Shown here: positions 8,994 through 16,704 of the stretch, piece by piece
How the letters are laid out: each line of letters begins with the position of its first letter
Position numbering within the stretch: the first letter of the stretch is position 1
Source: Streptomyces viridiviolaceus
GTDB taxonomy: Bacteria > Actinomycetota > Actinomycetes > Streptomycetales > Streptomycetaceae
Direction of reading: 5' to 3'
NCBI RefSeq assembly: GCF_014650995.1
Contig: NZ_BMWA01000023.1
Location: 84,423-148,422, forward strand
DNA: 64,000 nt
Made by a program: the position numbers and the translations under genes
The notes under the pieces: model-generated
Told to the model about the DNA's origin: nothing
The model's input: only the letters and a program-made list of their open reading frames with translations
Database searches by the model: none

Positions 8994-9029
8994 CAAAAGA
9001 GACCTTCGGCGTCGAAGCCGCCAAAGGTC
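8994..9029 (-). promoter_or_regulatory. Terminator-like hairpin in transporter leader (candidate attenuator)
   Basis: Read on the minus strand, an 11-12 bp stem with one mismatch (GACCTTTGGCG... pairing with CGCCGAAGGTC) is followed at once by TCTTTTG. It lies 230 bp upstream of the transporter start and in its direction of transcription. With no gene upstream on that strand, its likely roles are attenuation of the transporter mRNA or the 3' end of a small RNA. Confidence 0.5.
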
Positions 9030-9275
9030 CCCGTGGTGCTACAGGCGTTGATTCACCATACGGCAGGACACCGCCCGGTATGGAAGCACTTGAGACACGG
9101 ATCACAGGTGATGAGGGAACCGCGGACGATCTTTCGAAGGTCCATTCCAGGATGGCACCTCACAGCCGCAGGTTCCCCACCGGGGTCGACGGGGCAGCCG
9201 GGAACCGGTGTCCGGCATGTCCGAAGGTAAGAAGCGGCCTGGTCGATCACACCTCGGCCGTTGCTCCGAGCGGAC

Positions 9276-9281
9276 TACCAT
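9276..9281 (+). promoter_or_regulatory. -10 hexamer of the response regulator gene
   Basis: TACCAT ends 6 nt before the ATG at 9288, so the transcript should start at or next to the start codon (leaderless). No convincing -35 is seen. Confidence 0.5.
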
Positions 9282-9287
9282 CAGCTC

Positions 9288-9965
9288 ATGACCCGTGTAC
9301 TGCTCGCCGAGGACGACGCGTCCATCTCGGAGCCGCTGGCCCGCGCACTGCGCCGGGAAGGGTACGAGGTCGAGGTGCGTGAGGACGGACCCACCGCGCT
9401 CGACGCCGGGATGCAGGGCGGCGTCGACCTGGTCGTGCTGGACCTCGGCCTGCCCGGCATGGACGGCCTGGAGGTCGCCCGCCGGCTGCGTGCCGAAGGC
9501 CACACCGTGCCGATCCTCATCCTGACCGCGCGCGCCGACGAGGTGGACACCGTCGTCGGTCTGGACGCCGGCGCCGACGACTACGTCACCAAGCCGTTCC
9601 GGCTCGCCGAACTGCTCGCCCGGGTCCGGGCCCTGCTGCGGCGCGGTGCCGCCGAGCCCCAGCAGCCGCCCGCCACGCACGGTGTGCGCATCGACGTCGA
9701 GTCGCACCGGGCCTGGATGGGCGACGAGGAGCTCCAGCTCACCGCCAAGGAGTTCGACCTGCTGCGGGTCCTGGTGCGGGACGCGGGCCGGGTGGTCACC
9801 CGCGACCAGCTGATGCGCGAGGTCTGGGACACCACTTGGTGGTCGTCGACGAAGACCCTCGACATGCACATCTCCTGGCTGCGCAAGAAGCTGGGGGACG
9901 ACGCGGCGAACCCCCGCTACATCGCCACCGTGCGGGGCGTGGGCTTCCGCTTCGAGAAGAACTGA
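9288..9965 (+). CDS. OmpR-family response regulator
   Basis: 225 residues. Receiver domain 1-115 with acidic pair D9/D10, phosphoacceptor Asp52 (VLDLGLPGMDG) and Lys in YVTKPF; winged-helix DNA-binding domain about 130-225 (LTAKEFDLLRVLV, RGVGFRFEKN). I chose the ATG at 9288; a TTG at 9261 is in frame but would put the -10 hexamer inside the gene. It is followed after 69 bp by its probable kinase, so this is a two-component operon. The signal and targets are unknown to me. It is not MtrA, whose locus should lie further along the chromosome. Confidence 0.9.
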   Translation: MTRVLLAEDDASISEPLARALRREGYEVEVREDGPTALDAGMQGGVDLVVLDLGLPGMDGLEVARRLRAEGHTVPILILTARADEVDTVVGLDAGADDYVTKPFRLAELLARVRALLRRGAAEPQQPPATHGVRIDVESHRAWMGDEELQLTAKEFDLLRVLVRDAGRVVTRDQLMREVWDTTWWSSTKTLDMHISWLRKKLGDDAANPRYIATVRGVGFRFEKN

Positions 9966-10034
9966 GCCCCCGGGGGGCCGGTCACGGGCATGATGGGCAA
10001 CACGGGCAGTACGGGTGACAACGGGTAAGAGGAC

Positions 10035-11309
10035 ATGCGCCGTCGACTGATCCAGTCCACGCTCGCCGTGGTACTCGTCGTGATCGGCGTCTTCGGCGTC
10101 TCCCTGGTCATCGTCGAGACCCGGACGATCAGCAGCACCGCCCAGGAACGGGTCGACCTGGAGGCGGCCCGGCTGGCCAGCATCGTGGACAGTCGCCTGC
10201 TCGGCACGGGCACCGTCGACGCGGACGTCCTGCGGCAACAGGTCGAGGGCAACCGCTACGCCGAGATCAGCATCCCCGGCCGGCCGGTCATCGAGGTGGG
10301 CACCGAACCGACCGGTGACGTCATCCGCGGCGAGGCCACCGGGGAGGAGGGCGAGACGGTCCTCGTCGAGGAGCCCAAGTCCTCGGTGACCCGGGAGGTC
10401 GGCCGCACCCTGCTGATCATCGGCCTGGTGGCGCTGCTGGCGGTGGTCGCCGCGGTGCTGCTGGCGATCCGCCAGGCCAACCGCCTCGCCTCCCCGCTCA
10501 CCGACCTCGCCGAGACCGCCGAACGCCTCGGCTCCGGCGACCCGCGCCCCAGGCACAAGCGGTACGGCGTCCCCGAGCTGGACCGGGTCGCCGACGTGCT
10601 GGACGCCTCCGCGGAACGCATCGCCAGGATGCTGACCGCCGAGCGCCGGCTGGCCGCCGACGCCTCGCACCAGCTGCGTACGCCGCTGACCGCGCTGTCC
10701 ATGCGGCTGGAGGAGATCACCCTCACCGACGACCCGGAGACGGTGAAGGACGAGGCGACGATCGCGCTGACCCAGGTGGAACGTCTGACGGACGTGGTGG
10801 AACGGCTGCTGACCAACTCCCGCGACCCGCGCAGCGGCTCCGCCGTCACCTTCGAGCTGGACGACGTCATCCAGCAGCAGATCGCCGAGTGGCGCCCCGC
10901 CTACCGCAGCGCGGGACGCGCCATCGTCAGCTCCGGAAAGCGGCACCTGACGGCCGTGGGCACACCGGGCGCGGTGGCGCAGGTGCTGGCCGCGCTGATC
11001 GAGAACTCCCTGATGCACGGCGGCGGCACCGTGGCCCTGCGCACCCGGGTCACCGGCAACCAGGCGGTGGTCGAGGTCACCGACGAGGGCGCGGGCGTCC
11101 CGGCCGACCTGGGGGCGCGGATCTTCGAGCGTACGATCAGCGGACGGAACTCGACGGGCATCGGCCTGGCCGTCGCCCGTGACCTCGCCGAGGCGGACGG
11201 CGGACGCCTGGAACTGCTGCAGGCCAAGCCTCCGGTGTTCGGCCTGTTCCTGTCCCGCACCCCTCCGCCGAAGAAGGCGTCGACGGGTACGGGGGAGACG
11301 GTCCGCTAG
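10035..11309 (+). CDS. Sensor histidine kinase
   Basis: 424 residues. Membrane segments at about 9-28 and 124-146 enclose an external region of some 95 residues. A HAMP linker follows (about 147-200), then the HisKA box with phosphorylated His212 (DASHQLRTPLTAL), N box (ALIENSLMHGG), G1 (VTDEGAGVP) and a short lid leading to STGIGLAVARDLAEADGG. AAGAGG precedes the ATG. It is the partner of the regulator upstream. The external domain has no recognisable sensor fold and no cysteines, so the stimulus cannot be inferred. Confidence 0.9.
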   Translation: MRRRLIQSTLAVVLVVIGVFGVSLVIVETRTISSTAQERVDLEAARLASIVDSRLLGTGTVDADVLRQQVEGNRYAEISIPGRPVIEVGTEPTGDVIRGEATGEEGETVLVEEPKSSVTREVGRTLLIIGLVALLAVVAAVLLAIRQANRLASPLTDLAETAERLGSGDPRPRHKRYGVPELDRVADVLDASAERIARMLTAERRLAADASHQLRTPLTALSMRLEEITLTDDPETVKDEATIALTQVERLTDVVERLLTNSRDPRSGSAVTFELDDVIQQQIAEWRPAYRSAGRAIVSSGKRHLTAVGTPGAVAQVLAALIENSLMHGGGTVALRTRVTGNQAVVEVTDEGAGVPADLGARIFERTISGRNSTGIGLAVARDLAEADGGRLELLQAKPPVFGLFLSRTPPPKKASTGTGETVR

Positions 11310-11346
11310 CCGCCGCAGAACTCCGGGCGGGGCCCTGGACCGCGGG

Positions 11347-11946
11347 TCACGGCCTGCGGGCCGCGCCGACCCGGGTCGCTCCGGCGGGACGGGGGGCGGG
11401 GCGGCCGTCCGCCGCGGGGACCGCCGCCGGCTGCTCGTGCTCCGGGAAGGACTCGGCCCGCACCACCGGCTCCCGGGCCGGCAGCGCGCGGAAGACCCAG
11501 GTGCGGTACGACCAGAAGCGGAACAGCGTTCCGAGACCGATGCCGACGAACTTGAAGATGTTGCTCTGCAGCGGGCTGTCCCAGCCGAAGCCGTACGTCG
11601 CCGTGTACAGCACACCGTTCTCGATCACGAGCCCGACCGCGCTGAACAGCAGGAACAGCGACATCTCGCGCGTGCGCCCGCTCTTGTCGCGGTCCCGGTA
11701 CGTGAAGTAGCGGAAGCCCAGGTAGTTGAAGACGATCGCGACGACGGTCGCGACGATGCTCGCCCGCACCACCTGCAGGTCGGTCGTGTGCCGCACCAGG
11801 TTGAACACGAGGAGGTTGACCAGAACCCCCGCGCCGCCCACCGCGCCGAACTTCACGACCTCGCGGACCAGCCGGTCGACCCGCTGCCGCACCGCGCCGC
11901 GGGGTGCCGGGGGAGCCGTTGGAGGCCCCGAGGAACCATGTCCCAT
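11347..11946 (-). CDS. GtrA-family membrane protein
   Basis: 199 residues. Residues 25-145 match the GtrA-like family: four membrane segments, with the conserved starts VKFGAVGGAGVLVNLLVF and FNYLGFRYFTYRD and the end FRFWSYRTWVF. Such proteins are thought to move lipid-linked sugars across the membrane for glycan modification. The C-terminal 55 residues are Pro/Ala/Arg-rich and probably disordered. It is divergent from purK, an arrangement I also recall from mycobacteria. Specific substrate unknown. Confidence 0.82.
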   Translation of the reverse strand: MGHGSSGPPTAPPAPRGAVRQRVDRLVREVVKFGAVGGAGVLVNLLVFNLVRHTTDLQVVRASIVATVVAIVFNYLGFRYFTYRDRDKSGRTREMSLFLLFSAVGLVIENGVLYTATYGFGWDSPLQSNIFKFVGIGLGTLFRFWSYRTWVFRALPAREPVVRAESFPEHEQPAAVPAADGRPAPRPAGATRVGAARRP

Positions 11947-12089
11947 GGTCGTGCAGGCCCCCGTCCGTCGGTTGGCGTCAACCCAGTCATGCTAACCACC
12001 CGCACGCGCGATCTTCCTGCCGACGGGGGCCACGGGCGGGAAGAGGACCGGCGGAACGGCCGGTAATCCGGTGGGCTCCTCGCGGCCGA

Positions 12090-12095
12090 TACGCT
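12090..12095 (+). promoter_or_regulatory. -10 hexamer of purK
   Basis: TACGCT is placed 6 nt before the GTG start at 12102, implying a leaderless purK transcript. The AGGGG between them is too close to act as a ribosome site. Confidence 0.55.
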
Positions 12096-12101
12096 AGGGG
12101 T

Positions 12102-13241
12102 GTGACGTTCCCGGTAGTCGGCATGGTCGGCGGGGGTCAGCTCGCTCGTATGACACACGAGGCGGGCATCCCGTTGGGCATCAGGTTCAAGCTTCTCAGT
12201 GACACTCCTCAGGATTCCGCGGCGCAGGTCGTCAGCGATGTCGTCATCGGCGACTACCGCGACCTCGACACGCTGCGCGACTTCGCACGCGGGTGCGACG
12301 TGATCACCTTCGATCACGAGCACGTGCCCACCGAGCACCTCCGGGCCCTGGAGGCGGACGGCATACCCGTGCGCCCAGGGCCCGACGCGCTGGTGCACGC
12401 CCAGGACAAGGGCGTGATGCGGGCGAAGCTCGACGCGATCGGCGTGCCCTGCCCGCGGCACCGGATCGTGAGCGATCCGCAGGACGTGGCCGCGTTCGCG
12501 GCGGAGGGGGACGGCTTCCCGGTCGTCCTCAAGACCGTCCGCGGCGGCTACGACGGCAAGGGCGTGTGGGTCGTGGACTCCGTCGAGGAGGCCGCCGAGC
12601 CCTTCCGCGCCGGTGTGCCCGTGCTCGCGGAGGAGAAGGTCGACTTCGTCCGCGAGCTCGCCGCCAACGTCGTACGCTCCCCGCACGGTCAGGCGGTCGC
12701 CTACCCGGTCGTCGAGTCCCGGCAGGTGAACGGCGTCTGCGACACGGTGATCGCGCCCGCCCCCGACCTCGACGAGGCCCTGGCCCTCGAGGCCGAACAG
12801 ATGGCGCTCAGCATCGCCAAGGAGCTGGACGTCGTCGGTCACCTCGCCGTCGAGCTGTTCCAGACCCGCGACGGCCGCATCCTCGTCAACGAGCTGGCGA
12901 TGCGCCCGCACAATTCCGGCCATTGGTCGATGGACGGCGCGATCACCAGCCAGTTCGCCAACCATGTCCGCGCGGTCCTCGACCTGCCCCTCGGCGACCC
13001 GCGCCCGCGCGCGAAGTGGACCGTGATGGTCAACGTCCTCGGCGGCGACTACCCGGACATGTACTCCGCGTACCTGCACTGCATGGCCCGCGACCCCCAG
13101 CTGAAGATCCACATGTACGGCAAGGACGTGAAGCCCGGCCGCAAGGTGGGCCACGTCAACACCTACGGCGACGACCTGGACGACGTGCTGGAGCGCGCCC
13201 GTCACGCAGCCGGCTACCTGAGAGGCACCATCACCGAATGA
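12102..13241 (+). CDS. purK: N5-carboxyaminoimidazole ribonucleotide synthase PurK
   Basis: 379 residues, ATP-grasp enzyme that carboxylates AIR to N5-CAIR with ATP and bicarbonate in de novo purine synthesis. Visible motifs include the N-terminal GMVGGGQLARM, the HEHVPTEHL block, the ATP-grasp loop KTVRGGYDGKGVW and the metal-binding NELAMRPHNSGHW. The GTG at 12102 fits the family length (about 380) and the upstream -10 hexamer; longer in-frame starts would read through the promoter. The stop overlaps the purE start (ATGA), so the two enzymes are translationally coupled. Confidence 0.95.
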   Translation: MTFPVVGMVGGGQLARMTHEAGIPLGIRFKLLSDTPQDSAAQVVSDVVIGDYRDLDTLRDFARGCDVITFDHEHVPTEHLRALEADGIPVRPGPDALVHAQDKGVMRAKLDAIGVPCPRHRIVSDPQDVAAFAAEGDGFPVVLKTVRGGYDGKGVWVVDSVEEAAEPFRAGVPVLAEEKVDFVRELAANVVRSPHGQAVAYPVVESRQVNGVCDTVIAPAPDLDEALALEAEQMALSIAKELDVVGHLAVELFQTRDGRILVNELAMRPHNSGHWSMDGAITSQFANHVRAVLDLPLGDPRPRAKWTVMVNVLGGDYPDMYSAYLHCMARDPQLKIHMYGKDVKPGRKVGHVNTYGDDLDDVLERARHAAGYLRGTITE

Positions 13242-13762
13242 GCCCTGTTGTTGGCATCGTCATGGGGTCGGACTCCGACTGGCCCGTCATGGAGGCCGCC
13301 GCCAAGGCCCTCGACGAGTTCGAGATCGCCTACGAGGTCGACGTCGTCTCCGCGCACCGCATGCCGCACGAGATGATCGCGTACGGCGAGCAGGCCGCCG
13401 GACGCGGACTGAAGGCGATCATCGCCGGGGCCGGAGGCGCCGCCCACCTGCCCGGCATGCTCGCCTCCGTCACCCCGCTGCCGGTCATCGGCGTGCCCGT
13501 GCCGCTGAAGTACCTCGACGGCATGGACTCGCTGCTGTCGATCGTGCAGATGCCGGCAGGCGTACCCGTCGCGACCGTCTCCGTCGGCGGTGCCCGCAAC
13601 GCCGGTCTCCTCGCCGCCCGCATCCTCGCCGCCCACGACGAGGAGCTGCTGACGCGGATGCGCGAGTTCCAGCAGGACCTCAACGACCAGGCCACCGAGA
13701 AGGGCAAGCGGCTGCGGTCCAAGGTCGAGGGATCCGCGGCCGGTTTCGGCTTCGGGAAGTGA
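13238..13762 (+). CDS. purE: N5-carboxyaminoimidazole ribonucleotide mutase PurE
   Basis: 174 residues, class I PurE that converts N5-CAIR to CAIR, the step after PurK. The signature residues are all present: GSDSDWPVM at the N-terminus, VVSAHRMP, and the GAGGAAHLPGM loop. The usual partners overlap: purK ends in the ATGA that starts this gene. The stop codon is overlapped in turn by a possible GTG start of the dipeptidase, so that gene may belong to the same transcript. Confidence 0.95.
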   Translation: MSPVVGIVMGSDSDWPVMEAAAKALDEFEIAYEVDVVSAHRMPHEMIAYGEQAAGRGLKAIIAGAGGAAHLPGMLASVTPLPVIGVPVPLKYLDGMDSLLSIVQMPAGVPVATVSVGGARNAGLLAARILAAHDEELLTRMREFQQDLNDQATEKGKRLRSKVEGSAAGFGFGK

Positions 13763-13767
13763 CGGGG

Positions 13768-14946
13768 ATGACGTCACTGGACCAGGCCCGCGAGCTGCTG
13801 CGGGAGTTCCCCGTCGTCGACGGTCACAACGACCTGCCCTGGGCCCTGCGCGAGCAGGTGCGCTACGACCTCGACGCCCGCGACATCGCCGGCGACCAGG
13901 CCGCCCACCTGCACACCGACATCCCCCGGCTGCGCGCGGGCGGCGTCGGCGCGCAGTACTGGTCGGTGTACGTGCGCTCGGACCTGCCGGGCGCGGTGCC
14001 GGCGACGCTGGAGCAGATCGACTGCGTACGGCAGCTGCTCGCCCGTCACCCCGAGGACCTGCGTGCCGCCCTGACCGCCGCCGACATGGAGGCGGCGCGC
14101 GCGGAGGGCCGTATCGCGTCGCTGATGGGCGCCGAGGGCGGCCACTCCATCGACAACTCCCTCGCCACGCTCCGCGCCCTGTACGCGCTCGGCGTGCGCT
14201 ACATGACGCTCACCCACAACGACAACGTGGCCTGGGCGGACTCGGCGACCGACGAGCCCGGCGTCGGCGGCCTGTCGGCCTTCGGCCGCGAGGTCGTGCG
14301 GGAGATGAACCGCGAGGGCATGCTCGTCGACCTCTCGCACGTGGCGGCGACGACCATGCGGGACGCGCTGGACACGTCCACGGCCCCGGTGATCTTCTCG
14401 CACTCCTCCGCGCGGGCCGTCTGCGACCACCCGCGCAACATCCCCGACGACGTGCTGGAGCGCCTGCCCGCCAACGGCGGCATGGCCATGGTGACGTTCG
14501 TGCCGAAGTTCGTGCTCCAGGCGGCCGTGGACTGGACGGCCGCCGCCGACGAGAACATGCGGGCGCACGGCTTCCACCACCTGGACACCAGCCCCGAGGC
14601 GATGAAGGTCCACCGCGCCTTCGAGGAGCGCACCCCGCGCCCCGTCGCCACCGTGTCCACGGTCGCCGACCACCTCGACCACATGCGCGAGGTCGCCGGC
14701 GTCGACCACCTCGGCATCGGCGGCGACTACGACGGCACGGCGTTCACCCCGGACGGCCTGAACGACGTGTCCGGTTACCCGAACCTGATCGCCGAGTTGC
14801 TCGACCGTGGCTGGTCCAAGGCCGACCTGGCCAAGCTGACCTGGAAGAACGCGGTACGGGTGCTGGGCGCCGCCGAGGACGTCGCCCGAGACCTTCAGGC
14901 CACGCGGGGGCCGTCCAACGCGACGCTCGAAGCACTGGACGGCTGA
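13768..14946 (+). CDS. Membrane dipeptidase (peptidase family M19)
   Basis: 392 residues, zinc dipeptidase of the renal-dipeptidase family. All metal ligands are in place: H20 and D22 (VVDGHNDLPW), E123 (GAEGGHSID), H191 (VDLSHVA) and H212 (FSHSSAR), plus the substrate Asp in IGGDYDG. A GTG at 13759, overlapping the purE stop, is an alternative start. There is no signal peptide, so a cytosolic location is likely. The last 52 bp overlap the convergent ene-reductase gene. A catalytically dead paralogue lies about 1.8 kb further on. Confidence 0.92.
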   Translation: MTSLDQARELLREFPVVDGHNDLPWALREQVRYDLDARDIAGDQAAHLHTDIPRLRAGGVGAQYWSVYVRSDLPGAVPATLEQIDCVRQLLARHPEDLRAALTAADMEAARAEGRIASLMGAEGGHSIDNSLATLRALYALGVRYMTLTHNDNVAWADSATDEPGVGGLSAFGREVVREMNREGMLVDLSHVAATTMRDALDTSTAPVIFSHSSARAVCDHPRNIPDDVLERLPANGGMAMVTFVPKFVLQAAVDWTAAADENMRAHGFHHLDTSPEAMKVHRAFEERTPRPVATVSTVADHLDHMREVAGVDHLGIGGDYDGTAFTPDGLNDVSGYPNLIAELLDRGWSKADLAKLTWKNAVRVLGAAEDVARDLQATRGPSNATLEALDG

Positions 14947-16034
14947 GCGGCCCCGTCGCCGAGGGCGGGGTAGTCGGTGTAGCCGGTCGCCCCGCCCACG
15001 TACATCAGGTAGCGCTCGCGCACCTGGTTCAGGGGCGCGCCCAGGCGCAGCCGGGTCACCAGGTCGGGGTTGGCGAGGAACGGCCGGCCGAGGGCGATCA
15101 GGTCGGCCCCCGCGTTCAGCAGCCGTGCGGACGCCTCCTCGATCGCCGGGCCGGACATCTCCTGGAGCACCGGGTTGGCGACCAGTGTCCCCGGCCACCC
15201 GGCGCGGATCCTGTGGAAGACCGGTGCGTCCGGGTCGGCGAAGACCAGGTGCAGGTAGGCGAGTCCCAGCCCGCCGAGCCGCTCGACGAGCGCCGGATAG
15301 ATCTCCTCCGTCTCGCCCTCCGCGATGCCGTTGACGGTGTTGCCGGGGGAGACCCGCAGCCCCACCCGCTCGGCCCCGATCTCGGCGGCCACGGCCTCGG
15401 CCACCTCGGCCGTGAACCGGATCCGCGCGGTGAGCGAACCGCCGTAGCCGTCGGTGCGGCGGTTGGTGTTGGCGGCCAGGAACTGGTGCAGGAGGTGGCC
15501 GTTGGCGGAGTGCACCTCCACGCCCTCGAACCCGGCGTCGAGCGCGCGCCGGGCGGCGCGCGCGAAGTCGGCGACGGTGCCGCGGATGTCCTCGACGGTC
15601 ATCTCCCTCGGTACGACGGCCGGCCGGTGGCCGTCCGGCGTGAAGATCGTCCCGGGGAGCGGCACGGGCGAGGGCGCCACCGGCGTCAGCCCGCTCGTCG
15701 CGGGGTGGCCGACCCGGCCGCCGTGCTGGAGCTGCAGGAACATGCGGCCGCCGGCGTCCCGCACGGCGTCGGTCACCTGCCGCCAGCCCGCCACGTGCCG
15801 CGGGGTGTGGATCGCGGTGATGTCGGGGTACGTCTGCCCGACCGCGTTGGGTGTCGCGGCCTCGGCGATGATCAGACCGGCGGAGGCGCGCTGGGCGTAG
15901 TAGGTGGCCATCAGCGGGGTCGGGGTGCCGTCGGCCTCGGCCCGGTTGCGGGTCAGCGGGGCCATCACCAGACGGTTGGGGAGGGTCAGCGGGCCGAGGG
16001 CGGCGGATGCGAAGAGGTCTGTTGTCTGCGACAT
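14895..16034 (-). CDS. Old yellow enzyme-type NADH:flavin oxidoreductase (ene-reductase)
   Basis: 379 residues, an FMN-dependent TIM barrel of the NemA/OYE class that reduces activated C=C bonds or nitro-esters with NAD(P)H. Motifs: APLTRNRA near the N-terminus, LQLQHGGRVGHP, the substrate-binding HSANGHLLHQFL, and the C-terminal YTDYPAL. About 20 residues follow that motif and are encoded within the 3' end of the convergent dipeptidase gene, so the C-terminus looks extended by loss of an earlier stop. It is divergent from a MerR regulator across a 54-bp promoter, which implies inducible control by that regulator. Natural substrate unknown. Confidence 0.9.
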   Translation of the reverse strand: MSQTTDLFASAALGPLTLPNRLVMAPLTRNRAEADGTPTPLMATYYAQRASAGLIIAEAATPNAVGQTYPDITAIHTPRHVAGWRQVTDAVRDAGGRMFLQLQHGGRVGHPATSGLTPVAPSPVPLPGTIFTPDGHRPAVVPREMTVEDIRGTVADFARAARRALDAGFEGVEVHSANGHLLHQFLAANTNRRTDGYGGSLTARIRFTAEVAEAVAAEIGAERVGLRVSPGNTVNGIAEGETEEIYPALVERLGGLGLAYLHLVFADPDAPVFHRIRAGWPGTLVANPVLQEMSGPAIEEASARLLNAGADLIALGRPFLANPDLVTRLRLGAPLNQVRERYLMYVGGATGYTDYPALGDGAAQPSSASSVALDGPRVA

Positions 16035-16040
16035 GTCCGT

Positions 16041-16072
16041 ACGCTAGAACCTGACACTGGTGTCAGAATCAA
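16041..16072 (-). promoter_or_regulatory. MerR-type promoter and operator of the ene-reductase gene
   Basis: On the minus strand, -35 TTGATT (16072-16067) and -10 CTAGCG or TAGCGT are separated by 19-20 bp, the over-long spacer typical of MerR-activated promoters. The spacer is filled by the perfect palindrome CTGACACTGGTGTCAG (16051-16066) in plus-strand reading. The -10 ends 6 nt from the ATG at 16034, so the mRNA may be leaderless. Confidence 0.72.
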
Positions 16073-16088
16073 GTCCTGGGGGCGGCGG

Positions 16089-16448
16089 ATGAGGATCGGC
16101 GAACTGGCCGGGCGCACGGGCGTCAGCGAACGGTCGCTGCGCTACTACGAGAAGCAGGGGCTGCTCGCGGCCGAGCGTACGCCCGGCGGCCACCGCGAGT
16201 ACCCGGAGTCGGCCGTCGACCGGGTGGTGCGGATCCAGGAACTGTTCGCGGCCGGGCTGTCCAGCAGCAAGATCGCGCAGTTGCTGCCGTGCATGCGGGA
16301 CACCGACGGCGGCCCCTCGGCCGTCGCCACGCCCCGCCTGGTCGCCGACCTCGCCGCCGAGCGCGAGCGCATCGACCGCACGATCGCCGACCTGGTCCGC
16401 TCCCGGGAGACGCTGGACGAGGTGATCGAGGCGGCCCGGGGCCGCTGA
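16089..16448 (+). CDS. MerR-family transcriptional regulator
   Basis: 119 residues. The N-terminal winged helix-turn-helix (MRIGELAGRTGVSERSLRYYEKQGLL) and second wing (TPGGHREYPESAVDRVVRI) are typical. A dimerisation coiled coil covers about 85-119. Only one cysteine occurs (C66, in QLLPCMRDTD), so this is not a classical metal or redox [2Fe-2S] sensor with a Cys cluster. It is divergent from the ene-reductase gene and probably binds the dyad at 16051-16066. The inducer may be an electrophile, judging from its target; that is inference. Confidence 0.9.
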   Translation: MRIGELAGRTGVSERSLRYYEKQGLLAAERTPGGHREYPESAVDRVVRIQELFAAGLSSSKIAQLLPCMRDTDGGPSAVATPRLVADLAAERERIDRTIADLVRSRETLDEVIEAARGR

Positions 16449-16704
16449 ACGGGCGGGCCGGTGTCGTCGTCCGCGGGGCGGGCGGTGGCGGTCGTTCGCC
16501 GGCGTGGGACTGATCGACGGCCGGACGGGCGCCTGCCCTCTCCGCGGACGCGGGCGGGCACGCCCGCGGATACCCGTCGGACTTGAGGACCGCGGCGGCC
16601 GCGGCCCGAACGCACCTACCCCCGAACGCTCCACCCACCAGGAAGCGCCCTGCGCTCCGTGCGACGGTGGCGGTAACCCGCGACGACCGTACGGAGCCCG
16701 CGTC

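Larger units (their letters stand above)
8765..9287. other. 523-bp divergent intergenic region
   Basis: This region lies between the peptide transporter (minus) and the response regulator (plus). It contains a minus-strand terminator-like hairpin at 8994-9029, a possible minus -10 (TATGGT, 9060-9055), a small hairpin GGCTGG...CCAGCC near 8970-8990 and a plus -10 (TACCAT, 9276-9281). No protein-coding gene is supported. Confidence 0.7.

Noticed and set aside
16449..16704. Longer start of the dipeptidase-like pseudoenzyme from 16504
   Set aside because: The added residues are Arg/Gly/Pro-rich with no similarity to the M19 paralogue, and a ribosome site precedes 16705.
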